A DNA stretch of 64,000 nt, from assembly GCF_905475465.1 (NCBI RefSeq), contig NC_062240.1:5471001-5535000 (forward strand), given 5' to 3'. Positions 11,226 through 23,045 of the stretch are shown here, in pieces; position 1 is the stretch's first letter, and every line of letters begins with the position of its first letter. Origin of the DNA: Pieris napi. Taxonomy: Eukaryota > Arthropoda > Insecta > Lepidoptera > Pieridae. The notes under the pieces are model-generated. The model worked only from the letters and a program-made list of their open reading frames with translations. It did no database searches and was not told the origin of the DNA. Both the position numbers and the translations under genes were made by a program.

Positions 11226-12157
11226 TTTCTACCTCACCCCTTTTCTTAGTATTAATTTTCTTACAATTTTATTATAGTTCACTGAACTCAACTTATATAA
11301 TCTCGAAAATAATATTCAAAATAAGAATAACAGTGACATTCAAAATAGGAATAATAGAAATCTTATAGGCATTCATACACGAGTGACGGTCAAAAATCTC
11401 ACTTCCGGTCCCCCCAGGGTGGGAGGGGTTGCTTATCTTCAACTCACAGATTGAATATATTTCATGTGAGTTCATATCCTTAGCGCGGTTTTTGTACCCT
11501 CTGTTTACTGTGAACCTCGGCTTAATAAGATTTTGCTGTTATTGACAGAATTCAACACGATATTCAGGCTTATTATATTAGCAGTATATGTTTAATAAAT
11601 AAACTTATTACATTAAATAAAGATCTTATTATATGCAGCTGTGTGTTTCGTAATTTTATATGCCATTAAAAACATAATTGTAAAAAACCAAGTCTCGCTA
11701 TTTCTACCGTAAAAAGTTGTGATCCATGTAATACCAAGTCGGTTAATTTATTCTGTCCCTACTTAAGAAAACTGCTGTCTTCGTTTATTACGTAATTAGC
11801 TTACCTTTTTAACAAACATTATTTATATTTTAAATAAATAGATTCAGTTGGCCAAGCATGAAAACAAAATGTATTGCACAAGTAATACATATTATATGAA
11901 ATAAGATGGTTGAGTGCGAGCAAGTCAATCTATTTACTGACTACGCTTCTAGTTTTATCCATAACCAAGTTATAGGGCGTCAAAAAGTGCCAGAACTGTT
12001 TCAAGTAAAGAAGCTCGGTCGTGCCGCTTTTTACTCGATTTGCCAAATATGGAACATATAAAGTTCCTTCAAGAGAAATAATTTAAAAATAGTTTTTCTT
12101 TTAAAAGAATAATTAAAGTCTACATAATCTTGAACTGCGTAAAAATATGATTTACAG
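11226..12157. other. No gene recognised
   Basis: AT-rich with one GC-richer spot (CCGGTCCCCCCAGGGTGGG at 11406). The open frames here are short. Confidence 0.4.
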
Positions 12158-12255
12158 AGGTAGACCCCCATGTTAGTGGGTGCCGGGCTTTAAGAAGTAG
12201 GCACTTCTTTTCAAATGTTTGGAGGTCGTATCACCCAGGAAAGACCTCCCGAATT
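12158..12255 (-). mobile_element. LINE tail, second family
   Basis: On the minus strand GATACGACCTCCAAACATTT and the following A-rich and pyrimidine blocks match the plus-strand copy at 55762-55931, including a YDL-x-TF-like C-terminal peptide. A short 5'-truncated insertion. Confidence 0.55.
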
Positions 12256-13148
12256 TTATTATAGTACACGGTAAATGGTAAGGACACAATTTAACCATAA
12301 AATGATTAGCAAATAACATACAGTTGCTCATTAGTTTTTATCAGCTATGTTGGCATTGTTAAAGTGAATAACTATCTGTTAATGAGGCGGGTTCTGTGTT
12401 AAGCTATCTCCACCTGTCTATGTTTGACCTTACGAAGGAGACATTATGTTTCCTTAAATTCCTCGTCATAAAATGAATACAGTGTCAAAAATTGGCTGTG
12501 TTTGGATTTTTTTCTATCGAGCGAAGTTATTTAAATCGTGTATCGATCTTGCAAAATGGATACATAAACTACTCAGCTCCACCATATATTTTTTCCATTC
12601 GCCCTACTTCAAGAAACGATGACGAAAAATGGAAAGAACAATGTACTTTTTTGGAGTTTGGCGACCAGATAGGTCCTTAAGAGAGTTGAGAAATGAGAAA
12701 TGGAAAATAAACGTTTGTATACCGATTTTAATTATTATTCATTGAATTGTATCTTAGTTATCTAATTGTTAATTTTATTTATTATTACATTCGCATTAGA
12801 AATTTTTTGTCAGACTAGCTCAAATATATCATGTATTCAATTAATATAATTCAATATACACTCATAAATATCAATAAAATAATAATGAATGCATTTAAAA
12901 TTAACGTTACCTATCAAGGAGTACAACTTTTTAATCAAGTGTAAATGATTAAAAACACATAAATTGTCAAAACAAAGAAATATATATAATACTTTGTTTT
13001 TATTATCTATATGCGCGTGGACATATTTATTTTGAAAACAGTTTTTTTATTATTATTCAAAAGCGTTCATTAGCAGTCAACAAAACAATAATATTTTTTT
13101 AGAAGTTCAATTTTAAGCCCAAAAACTAAATACTAATCATAATAATGA
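12256..13148. other. No gene recognised
   Basis: The open frame at 12492-12680 has no family motif. The remainder is AT-rich and without repeat matches. Confidence 0.4.
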
Positions 13149-13266
13149 GCAGTGTTGGCCTAGTGGCTTCAGCGTGCGACGCTCATCCCTGAGGTCGTAG
13201 GTTCGATCCCCAGCTGTGCCCCAATGGACACATTGAAAAATGATCATGAAACAGATTCAGAAATTT
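13149..13266 (+). repeat. tRNA-derived SINE with internal deletion
   Basis: The head is excellent (GTTGGCCTAGTGGCTTCAGC, box B GGTTCGATCCCCAGC). After CCAATGGAC the sequence jumps straight to TGATCATGAAACAGATTCAG, losing about 130 bp of the middle. Confidence 0.8.
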
Positions 13267-13653
13267 ATTGTGTATTCTATTTTTTATTTATTTTAATTAC
13301 TAATCATGTGTTTTGTGTGGGAGTATGCAGTATGTGTGCGCGCGTTTTATATGTATGTATGTTTTTTTTAAATTCTATAACCTTATTGCAGCTTAACAAT
13401 AACATAGCGATAATATCGTCTTCATAACCTTTAACAGGTCAATAAAATGGTACCGGCCTTTGTTGTTATCGCTGGAAATTGTGAAAACTGTCCGAGATAA
13501 CGCTGTTTGGCATGGACGCCCAGATAGTGTTGCCTCTATGTATGGAAATTGGCAATCTGATCGTAAATTTTTACTATACAGGTATTTAAACCAACCACAA
13601 AAATATGTTTTAAACAAACCTAGCGCTAAGTATCGATTCTGAAACATAACATA
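13267..13653. other. No gene recognised
   Basis: Open frames occur on both strands at 13393-13647 but they overlap each other and lack motifs. This pattern is more likely chance than coding. Confidence 0.3.
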
Positions 13654-13884
13654 TCCTTAGTGGCTAGCCGCCACTGCCAACCCCGAAGTCGTACGTTCGA
13701 ACCCCGGCAGCACCAATTTTGTATTCTACCGTGCACAATTAACACTACATATAGTGGATTAAAACATTCCTTTTAAGAAGACCACCAGTTCTAAGTGATA
13801 CAAATAGAATGTCAGTCACTGAGGGCTGATCACCCTTAATATAAAAAAGAAATGACAGGCATATTTGAGGCCGAGGGTTGTGGT
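13654..13884 (+). repeat. Divergent tRNA-derived SINE
   Basis: CCTTAGTGGCTAGCCGCCACTGC with box B CGTTCGAACCCCGGC gives a clear tRNA-like head. The body differs from the main SINE family (GACCACCAGTTCTAAGTGAT) but keeps GGCTGATCACC and a TTGAGGCC end, so it may be a second family or an old copy. Confidence 0.55.
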
Positions 13885-14069
13885 CCAGTCAAAGACAATT
13901 TAAGGTAGTCGTACCCTCTTTTTTTGGCATTAAGTGTCTTAAGCAGTGCTCTGTCGTGGAACGCCAGACGTCAACGTGGGACAGGTGAAATTTTGCATTC
14001 TGTCTTGACTGAATCTAATATAAGTTGTTGACTTTTTTATTGTAATCTATCCATAAATAAATAGAACAT

Positions 14070-14371
14070 TTTATATAAAATTCTCGTGTCCCAATGTTCG
14101 TTCTCGTACTCATCTGAAACGGCTCGACCGATTCTTATGAATGTTTATATGCTAAGTTAAGTGATAAGGGGTTTCCACCCCAAAATTTTATTTTTTATTT
14201 TTTCGACAATTTTTTTTGTTTTTATTTTTGTATGAAACATACAGCCCTTAATTTTCACTCCTCTACGATCAACCCCTATTTTTTATTATTGTAGATAGTT
14301 ATTATTGAACTAAAAAAATGTTTCCTAGAAATAATATACATGGCAATACAAACGTTTGCCGAATCAGCTAG
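14070..14371 (+). mobile_element. Non-autonomous Helitron
   Basis: Has the start TATATAAAATTCTCGTGTC, GAAACGGCTCGACCGATTCT and GGGGTTTCCACCCC familiar from lepidopteran Helitrons, and ends with a stem (GGCAA...TTGCC) and CTAG before T. No open frame. The exact TC start is not clear because the first bases are mutated. Confidence 0.75.
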
Positions 14372-16636
14372 TATATTAATTATTTTTAAGTCTTCTTACT
14401 AAATTCCTATTATAAAGCATTATCATCCGTCCACCTATTATTCTTCTTGCCATAGTCAATAAAGGAGGTTTAAAACCGTGAAGTAGTCATCAATCACATT
14501 ATTTAACTAATTGAGGCGTAAGTTCGTTTTATTTTACTTATAAATTATGTCTATGATACAAAACATGTTGGATTTGATATAACCTATTGTATATATTTAA
14601 AACTATCCATAACAAAACATGTATGTGTCTATAAGCCAAAATATCGTCTCACAAAGTTTGATACGTTTCTATATTTCCTATCCCTTAGCTTTAAAATAGT
14701 CAGCACATTTATTACCAAAATATTACCATAACTCACAAACCAAGTATGTAATTTAACATCTAGCCAAGAAATCGATCATATAACGTGAAAACCAAAACAA
14801 CCTGCAATTTCATAAGGAAATGGCGCGTGGGCGATCTTACGATAGGACTCATTTGCATATACCGCAGATTTTTTTCTAGAAATAACATATGCCTATTTAG
14901 AACCCTAATGCAGGTTTTGTTTGGTGCAAGTCCGAGGCGGCGCCGGCCATCGACCACTTCAAATACAATCTAAATAAAAAACCTTTGTGGATTGAAAAAA
15001 AAACGGGATTAGTTAAGTGCCGATAAACATCGACAGCGTTTTAAGCAAAATTCAAAATTGGAATTAAAATCTCCTCCATTTTTCAAGTCAAATAACAAAA
15101 GATCATAATTAATATTATTTAGTTAGTCGTCATCACAAGAAATCGAAGAGCTGTCAGCTACCTCAGACAAATAATTAGTCTAGGGATTCAAACGGGGAAC
15201 GCTCCCAGTATCTTCGGAACCTTGACTAAAGGGACTCCTTTTTCTTCCTTGGGATAATATATTTTAGTTATTATATAGTGTTTTTTAAGGTTATTAAGTA
15301 TTACTTTTATATTCTAAAACAGAATTGACTAATTGTTATGAATCATAATGTATATAACTTCATGTAAAATTCCTTTTAAGACAAAATTGCACGCCATTAT
15401 GTATGGAAGAATATGCGAACCTTCGATTGTACCACCATAACATTTTTGTACAATTCTTGCAAATAAATTATTATTAGAAAATTATTTTAAATATCATACG
15501 GTCCCGCTACCGTTTATAACTTGATCTATCAATTTATAGTTCACTTGCAGGTTTGTGCTCGTGACTCCAGGGGTAATGATATTATAATGTTATTGTTTTT
15601 TTTGCAGGTAAGTAGGTTATCGAGTAGCGAGTTGGCGGTTTTGCGATTGGTAAGATTAAGTAAGTTCGTGTCGCCTTGATAAATGCATGTAGGCACACGA
15701 AGTCTTTATTTGTAAAATGCTGATTCAATAGGATTATGTTAAAAAAGTAATACTGAAATTAAAATAACCTTTTAATTAATTCTATGAAGACGCAAGGTTA
15801 GTGTTTTGCTTTTGAAGTTATCTTTCAATCAATTGTTGCCAGTTCTTCTCTTCCGTTCTACGCCCTTGATTTGAGAACTTATAGTTAATGTAAAATTACA
15901 AATATTTAATATTTATTTCTTTTTTGACGTTCATAAGTGTACATTGTGTCACCTATATGAATAAATGATTTTGACTTTTTGACTTTTTTTACTTTAATAT
16001 GGTCGATTTAGTCATATATAAAGCTGGCTACTGCAATCTTCTTGTATATTATTAAATGTGTGTATTCATGCTATCCATCCGTCTAGTTCCAGTCGTATCT
16101 AAATTATATACTGAAGAATATTTTGTGTTGTTCTAGCCTAAAAAACGTTCCCGGCAGCTTCATTTCATAAATGCGTGTTATTTTAAAATTAAGATATTGA
16201 AATCAAAAGATAAGATCAAATTTGTAAGAGTAATTCCGTCATGTATGAACTTTACCATTTAGCAACGCACGGAAAGAAAGCTCACCTTATCGATAAATGG
16301 ACTTTGGAACACAACAAACTGATTCAAGCATTTAAGCAACGAACCAAACAAACTGCTTTATGAGTTTATATTAAGAGAATTATTTTATACTGTGCTCTTC
16401 GTTCCGCATCTGCATTAATTCGGTCGTAGCACGATGTTCCTTCCTGAAGCTTTTCTCGTTAGGACTTCATTTTAGATATTAATAACTTTTATAAAACTGT
16501 AGTACTGTAGTACCTACGCGATTAAGGAAATTTTATTGGACTTTTTTAACACCTTGGGTTACACTTTCCTAATTTCATATAGAACCATAACTTTTTTTGA
16601 TATTCTCTCATGGTCTCAAGCGTGTGCCTGATACAA
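14372..16636. other. Non-coding stretch holding a splice-motif candidate
   Basis: Overlapping short frames at 14760-14973 on both strands lack motifs. The notable element is the juxtaposed splice motif at 15588-15620, listed separately. Confidence 0.4.
15588..15620 (+). promoter_or_regulatory. Candidate recursive splice site
   Basis: TTTTTTTTGCAG|GTAAGT: a polypyrimidine tract and 3' splice site fused directly to a perfect 5' splice site, junction at 15607/15608. This zero-length-exon arrangement is how recursive (ratchet) sites look in long insect introns. Chance occurrence of AGGTAAGT is a few per window, but the uninterrupted T tract makes this one stronger. Confidence 0.35.
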
Positions 16637-16740
16637 ACACAACCACACACAAGCTCCCAAATATTCACTCACATACACACGCTCACTTACTCACACACAC
16701 ACACATTCAGTCACACAGGCACACACACACACACACACCC
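16637..16740. repeat. CA-rich microsatellite
   Basis: Interrupted (CA)n and (ACTC) runs dominate. The longest pure block is near 16722-16738. It makes a spurious His/Thr-rich open frame. Confidence 0.85.
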
Positions 16741-17316
16741 ATACAACTTTATTTCTGTAGGAATCTAGTTGACTGTTTTGATTAATTTTTTTGGTTGTCT
16801 ACTCATATAATATGTACTTTTTTGTTATGACTCAATTTGACTTTGCTGTGGAATGGAAGCCTGGTTATCCATATCACAGGTTCTTACCTAGCTTGGAAAC
16901 CAGTCTCCCAATACCTTCCTAATTGTAATCGTACTGTTTGTTTCAAATGTTATATGGGAGAAAATAAAGAATTATTATGATTATTATTATTCTATAGCTT
17001 AGTTTATCAGGGATAACGTAGGGTTCTAACAGTGAAAGAATTTTTCGAGTCGGAATTTGTTTCCTAGTCAATGCAAACAAACAAATTAATTATTCCTCCT
17101 TATAATATTAGTATACATATATACAGTCTAGCTTATTAGGGTGTGAGGAAATAAATTATGTTTTTCTCAGTTGAGGGGGACGCCTGGGTTGGGTCGGGGA
17201 CACAAGTTCACTTTATCTCATCTATTTGACGGATTCCTGCAGACAACGCTGCGTATTCATATTTTACAACAGATAGCTTTTATATAGAGATAGTATTTTA
17301 GGTTTTCAATTGTTCT
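16741..17316. other. No gene recognised
   Basis: Ordinary AT-rich sequence. A GGGGACGCCTGGGTTGGG spot at 17174 is the only GC-richer point. Confidence 0.4.
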
Positions 17317-17440
17317 GTAGACTCTAAATCGTGAGCGTTCAAACCCCTGCTGTGCAATGATTCATTTTCAATTAAATTTGTACTTACTCGTATAGTAGAG
17401 GAAAACATCGTCAGGAAAACGTGTCTGAGATGAGGACATG
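17317..17440 (+). repeat. Weak SINE-like remnant
   Basis: GAGCGTTCAAACCCCTGCTGTGCAATG resembles box B plus the adjoining SINE block, and GAGGAAAACATCGTCAGGAAA matches the SINE middle. The A box is not recognisable. Confidence 0.45.
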
Positions 17441-18165
17441 AATTATTATCTGTTGTAGCACAGACTCACAAACTGTGTTATCACCATTTGACAGTAATTG
17501 TTAATAGTTCTAATTTTAAAAACCGTTTTGTGGCATTTGACAGTCCGGAGATTGATATGATAAACAATTTCGAGAACACATACGAAAATGGTCATCTACC
17601 ACTAAAACACTCACTCATACATTCATCAGTTCATTCGTTCCTTGATTGATAGGTTTATTTCCTGACGTTCACGGTATCTACTAATCCCAACAAAAAAAAT
17701 CCAAACTTAGTATGTTTCTTATTATGATTGTTAAAACCGATTTTGCAACCTTTTTCATCAGTAATTGTATGGGTCACGTCTAGGTAGGTATGACATGAAT
17801 TATAACATTTATGTCATAATGATTAGGGTACAATATTGTATACAATAGAATATAAAACTATTTAATCTTGGATCAACATTACTCTACGTCCGATCCCCGG
17901 GGCAGAGATAACCGCCCGGTAATCAGAGATCGCATCTGTAAGGCGGGCGGTATCGGAGGCTTATCCGCCCGCCCGCCCTTATCAGCGCCATATAAATTCT
18001 CCAACGATTCTTATCATTACTCCGCTATATTTTTGCTGGAAATACGTATCTTTTGTTGTAATATTGTTGAGGATGAATTAAGCTTTGGCGTAACGTTTAA
18101 TCTAAAATTAGCAACTCGTTATTTAGTTCGAGACATCAATATGTGTGTAATGAAAAATAAATAAA
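17441..18165. other. Non-coding, GC-rich patch at 17.88-18.0 kb
   Basis: A short island (CGATCCCCGGGGCAGAG, several CCGCCC) stands out from AT-rich surroundings. The 98-codon open frame over it has no known domain. It is more likely regulatory than coding. Confidence 0.3.
17942..17973. repeat. GC stem-loop in AT-rich DNA
   Basis: GGCGGGCGG (17942-17950) pairs perfectly with CCGCCCGCC (17965-17973) over a 14-nt loop that contains GAGGC and a TTATC GATA-type site. Confidence 0.7.
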
Positions 18166-18431
18166 TCAGTGGCGGTACCTTTTTAGGTCTGGGCCTCAGA
18201 TTTCTGTATCTGTTTTATGATCATTTGACAATCTAATAGGTGATCAGCCTGTGCCTGATACACGCCGTCTTTCGCCGACTTTTTGGGTCAAAAAATTTCC
18301 TCACGATGTTGTCCTTCACCGTTCGAAGGAATGTGAAATGCACATATAGAAAGAAGTCCATTGGACAGCCGGGGCTCGAATCTACCACCTCAGGAAGAGA
18401 GTCGCGCGCTGGCCACTAGGCCAACACTGCT
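18166..18431 (-). repeat. tRNA-derived SINE, nearly full length
   Basis: Reading the minus strand: AGCAGTGTTGGCCTAGTGGC, a box B GATTCGAGCCCC, CCAATGGACTTC, GTGAAGGACAACATCG, CCCAAAAAGTCGGCG, GTGTATCAGGCACAGGC, GATTGTCAAATGATCAT and an end GTACCGCCACTG. Modest divergence only. Confidence 0.85.
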
Positions 18432-20389
18432 TTATATGGATGTTATAATTGTAATCAACTATACGAAATACCTGTATCTATATCTATTACTATACTTTTG
18501 TTCGTAAACACCACACGTGTCCCAAGGAATTAATAATTAGTTGCCATATCAGTAACTTCCTGCGCCTGAGTTGATTATATCGCCTAATTAGACTTATCGA
18601 GGGCCAATTATTCATTAACGCTTATCGTTAACCATTGTACATACAAGCTATGTAAAGAGGGTAACGCATCTGCGCTTAAACATAAACTTAATAGGTCAAA
18701 GAAAATGTATGAAAACTTCCGTCCAAAAGTGAAATATAAGTACGAAATGTGTTAAACATTATAACTTAGCATATAAATGAATTAATTTAGAGTAAAAATT
18801 TAGATAGTTGATGTAAAACGTTTAATTTTTAATATTGTAACTGTAAGTTTTTACTATTACAGTACGAACAATAACTAATTAATTATTTTAACTCTTGCCA
18901 ATTCATATTTTCTCGTTTTCTATTTTTTTATTGGACACAGGAGTAGACACACTTAGAACCGCCAAATATAACTGTAACGGCAGGAGGCTCGCATCTACGT
19001 TGCCGTCTTTTAAAGAAAGAAAGAAAGAAAAAAAATATAACACATAATAAAAAAGGATGTGTAAATGAAATGAAATGTTAAAAGAAAAGTGCACCTGTGT
19101 CGTTGGCAGCTAGTCTCTTCAATTAGAATTCACTTAGAATTTTATAAATAAACTACTGATGCACAAGAAGAATACTTTCAGCATAGGACAAGTTGAGAAG
19201 AGACCTTAGGCTTTGTGAATGAATGAAGTTTTGAATGGATAGTGAACATTTTGTTTTTAAGAAAGTGGCTGAAGATGAAAGGGCCTCTGAAAGAGAAAAG
19301 CGTTGGGCAAAGACGGTGGTATCAGAAAAGAAGATAAATTAATTTTAAATTTACATTTACTACCAATTCGCAAGTCAAGGGCGTAGAACGGGCAAAAACT
19401 ATGTACTGAAAGTCTTGAGGGGGTAGTGTGCAATCCAAAAACTGGGGTTCTTTGTACCTATGGGACATGTGCGACGGCGAAGGCCTAGTGCGACACTCTG
19501 TTGCTGGTCCCCGTTATCAAAGACGTTGCGCCTACTAAAGGCTGTCTCCGACACTATTAACATATTTATATGTTCGAAGAGTGAATTCGATATTGTGTGT
19601 TTAATATTATATTTAATTTATTTTTCTGGACATTATCGTATTCGCATAGTCTGTAATTATGTATGTATTTCTGTAATAAATAAATAAGTATAGTGGTTAC
19701 CGTTAGAAGTTTTGTTTCATTGTACAGTTTTGGGTGGCGAAAAGGTGACTAAATCTAATGGCTTCCATAAAATGATAGTGACCGAACGATCTGTCATTGA
19801 ATGCCAAACATCCAGGTGATACAGAAAAAGTACAGGGATTTTGTGTTGCAGGCTGTTTTAAACAGAGCAAAAGATTTTAACCCCTTGTGCAATAATACAA
19901 TTTTAGCCTGCAAACTGCAGTAATTATCCGTATCATCCGAAGATACAATAAAATTGCATTGAGGACAACCATCAATTGCAGAAAGGAGCGTTTCGACACG
20001 ATATATGGCCAATAAAAATGTTAATACGCGATGTAACTGCACATTTCTTATGTCTGTAATTTGCCGCGTTTAAAAACGAACAATTTAGTATAAACTATGT
20101 TTGGTTTAAGTTAAAAGCGGAATGTAATGGAATTATCCTAAGCAATATTTTAATTTTAATTGAGTGTTAGCAAGCTGAGCTGAGGTCTTGTTGTTGACAT
20201 ATTATGTCTTATTTGTATAGAACAGAAAGCTAATCGCCCAATTGCGTGCCCCATGCCCCGTGCTTACAGGATAAGTCCTATACATATACTTATATAATGT
20301 GTTTATTTGCAAACGTATGGTTTTAAATTGATATAATGAGAAAAACGTGCTTATTTTGTATTTTGAGTTTACCCAGAAAAATCTTGTGG
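18432..20389. other. No gene recognised
   Basis: At 18975-19020 a faint minus-strand LINE tail (GAGCCTCCTGCCGTTA) abuts a (GAAA)n run. At 18530-18640 homeodomain-type motifs (CTAATTAG, CCAATTATTCATTA) cluster. Other short frames lack motifs. Confidence 0.35.
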
Positions 20390-20462
20390 TTGCCTGGAAG
20401 AGATCGCTCGAAAGCGATAAAACCGTTGCATTCCTTATTTAACTATTTTAATTATTGTACTG
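20390..20462 (+). repeat. GATCGCT-hairpin retroposon tail
   Basis: GCCTGGAAGAGATCGCTCG then AAAGCGATAAAACCGTTGC and ATTCCTTATTTAA. Same family as 5645-5755, here keeping the GCCTGGAAGAGATC lead that the other copy lost. Confidence 0.65.
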
Positions 20463-20799
20463 ATTTTTTATACGAAAGCTAAGTTTTATTTGGGCAAACA
20501 TTTCGGCTTGGTATTTGAAAGTTGTAATAAGTATCAGTGAAATTACATAACATTTACTTACTCTATTGCAGTAATTAAAAAGAGAGTGTGGTTTAAGATG
20601 GTAGATGCAAGTGATTGGCAATTCGTAAGGCTAATAATGATAACGGTGGTAAAAAGAAATTGCAAAGAATGATATTCGTAACTAATAACTTAATCATATG
20701 CCTCTTATAACTTAGACCAGATCCCTACAATGTGTATTACGTTTTCTTGAAAACGTCTGTTAAAATAAATGGGACATGCAAAGTATCGATCGATGAATT

Positions 20800-21095
20800 T
20801 AGCAGATGTGAATTACGCAAGACAATATTTTCGTTTGAGTATTTCAAATAGTTTATGTTCTTTTAACCATCCTCCATACAGTCAACACCTAAGCCCTAAC
20901 GATTTCTTTACATTTCTAAAAATTAAGAAAAGTCTTCATGGTCAAAGGTTCCAGTCCGGTGAAGAAGCAGTAGACGCTTTCAAGTCAGCCATTTTGAACA
21001 CCTCCACTTTAGAGTGGAATAAATGTTGTAAAAACTGATTTAAGCGAATGGAAAAGTGTATTAAGCTACGTGGTGAATACTTTGAAAAACAATAA
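20800..21095 (+). pseudogene. mariner transposase C-terminal remnant
   Basis: The translation contains HPPYSQHLSPNDFF, the mariner region holding the third catalytic aspartate of the D,D34D triad. It still has that Asp (the D of PND), but the usual PDL is QHL. It continues with K-x-LHGQRF, EEAVDAFK and LEWNKC. A TGA at the codon that is normally Trp (N-stop-F) precedes FKRMEKCIKLRGEYFEKQ and a natural stop. The N-terminal two thirds, including the DNA-binding domain and first two Asp, are missing, so it cannot be active. Confidence 0.85.
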
Positions 21096-21185
21096 AAAGT
21101 ACTACTATAAGGTTCTAGTTGTGTTTTTTTCTGCAAACGACAAAACTTAAAAGGCATGCCTCGTATGAGCACACCCTCATACATA

Positions 21186-21320
21186 CCATCACTTTCACAC
21201 CATGAAACAAGACAGCCGAATCTGGTATGTATTTAATAATTTTTATTGCTTTTTCCTTTCGTATATGTTTGGACCTTTTTGTGTATATATAGGTACGTAA
21301 TGTAATTCACATTTCGCTAT
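21186..21320 (+). repeat. Dispersed repeat, pair with 11097-11225
   Basis: Shares CTTTCACACCAT, CCTTTCGTATATGTTTGGAC and a TTTTGTGTATATA block with the copy at 11.1 kb, in the same orientation. Confidence 0.5.
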
Positions 21321-21375
21321 ATCTTTATTATTTTTGTTATATGTAACTTATGTAATCCTACATTACGAAACAAAT

Positions 21376-21486
21376 GAATGTTAAATGCGCACTTAGACAG
21401 AAAGTCCATTGGTGCACGGCTGGGGATCGAACCTACGACTGCATGTTTGAGAGTCGCACGATGGAACCTCTTGGCCTACACTGCAC
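21376..21486 (-). repeat. SINE 5' half
   Basis: The minus strand has the head AGTGTAGGCCAAGAGGTTCC, box B GTTCGATCCCCAGCC, CACCAATGGACTTTCTGTC and TAAGTGCGCATTTAACATT. The 3' half is lost. Confidence 0.8.
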
Positions 21487-22680
21487 TGGTTGTAATGCTA
21501 TATGCCTTCATAAATGTCATCAGCAGTCAACAAATTATTTCCATGACCTCAATATTTAATTAAAACATAAACTTATCTTTCACTATCTCTATATAAAACT
21601 TAATGGTTAATTTACTTGAAGTTCGCACTGTTACGCATGCAAACACTTAAATATATAAAGTATTGAATATACGTTTTAAAACGCTATCTCTCAATATATA
21701 TACGTAAATGATGTATTAAATTTTGTAGCTAAATCTTAATACTCGTATTAAATAAATTTGAAAATCACCCAATTAAGTCAGGCTTTATTACTAAAGTACT
21801 CATCTGTCTCTTTTCAACACAGCGTAAACCCAATTTGACAGAAAGAGACAAAAGACTGAGTATTGATGAATAAGGATTTCTTTACGATTATCGCAACATT
21901 TTTACTCTTATAAAAAATACATACTAATCATAAATTTTAACTGTTAATCGCTTGTTTTGATAGCTACATACGTAAAGAACTATATACTCCTTAGGTACTT
22001 ATATATATTTTTATTGTTTTTGATATCTCTCATTTTATTTGTGTATTTGTGTGTTTATGTGTGTGTGTGTTTTTGTTAGTAGTAAATGTTATGTCTATAA
22101 TAATTTTTAATTCATTCAATATATTGCATAAAGTATATATAACACTGAGAACAAGTTTTACTAAATACTACGTGAAATAAAACTAAGAGAATGCAGAGTA
22201 AATCCTATTCCCGATAGGTTATTTGACTTAAACTGCGTTATATCGGAACCTGGAAGCTGCCAAAACCACTAACCCAAGTATATATGCCAATTTTTAACCT
22301 ATATTCCAGTCCTTGTCCTAGATCTAGTACTGAAACACTAAACCTAACTCAACGGACCATTTTATTTTCGAAAGCTTTTTACTTTAGTTTCACGTTAATC
22401 TAAGTCTAAGAACGTATAAATTTTATTCTAAGTCCCGTCTGAATAGTCAATTTATTAATGTTTTTATTATGACACACTAAAATATTAGTACAGATACATT
22501 TCATTATAAAATTTTGTGCGCTATTTTGACAGTCGATATCGTCGTGTTTTTCACATTTTGTTCTCCATATTTTGTACCACTAAAAAAACATTTTATTTAT
22601 TATTTTATATTATTTATAGATAATATTATAACGAGGAAAGATTTGTTTGTTTTTAAAAACTGCTGGAACAATTAAAAAAA
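21487..22680. other. AT-rich, one short repeat copy
   Basis: Besides the repeat at 21787-21865 there is a TG-rich run near 22040-22070. No gene is visible. Confidence 0.4.
21787..21865 (+). repeat. Short dispersed repeat, inverted copy at 45.5 kb
   Basis: TTACTAAAGTACTCATCTGT, CTCTTTTCAACACAGCGTAA, CCCAATTTGACAGAAAGAGA and CAAAAGACTGAGTATT align with the minus strand of 45549-45621 at roughly 80% by eye. The parent family is unknown. Confidence 0.6.
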
Positions 22681-23045
22681 GGGTGCTTGTACTTATGTAC
22701 GCGCGTAAGAAGTTATACTTCTTTGGCATTATTAAAAATAGTTTTTGTTTGCATGCAAATAATTAATTACAATTAAAGATTCAAAGACTGGAAAAGGAGT
22801 CATTATATTCAATAAAGTTCAGTTTACATTTGAAAAATTAAATAAATATATATTTATTATTATTCTCTTACATTAAGTGTAACAAAAATTCTAATATTAT
22901 TCGAATGTTGTTATTAAATTATGTCCAATGCCGTAGCATCTTCCGTGGGCAACTTCATGCTGTTAATTTTGTGTCACGGTGCGCGGGCATCGTAAAATTT
23001 CACTCTCATCAATTTTTTATAACGCGCCTAAAGAAGTATTACTTC
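22681..23045 (-). mobile_element. Helentron/Helitron2-type element, family A
   Basis: Inverted relative to the copies at 9.8 and 58.3 kb. It starts after an A run with the tip GGGTGCTTGTACTTATGTAC, then GCGCGTAAGAAGTTATACTTC, and ends with GAAGTATTACTTC before AAAA. Inner landmarks: GACTGGAAAAGGAGTCATTA and CCGTGGGCAACTTCATGC. Confidence 0.75.

Noticed and set aside
13393..13647. Overlapping open frames on both strands
   Set aside because: Mutually antisense, no motif; not supported as coding.
15540..15560. CTTGCAG|GTTTGTG as a splice junction
   Set aside because: The 5' splice half does not match consensus.
16597..16785. His/Thr-rich open frame
   Set aside because: Translation of a CA microsatellite.
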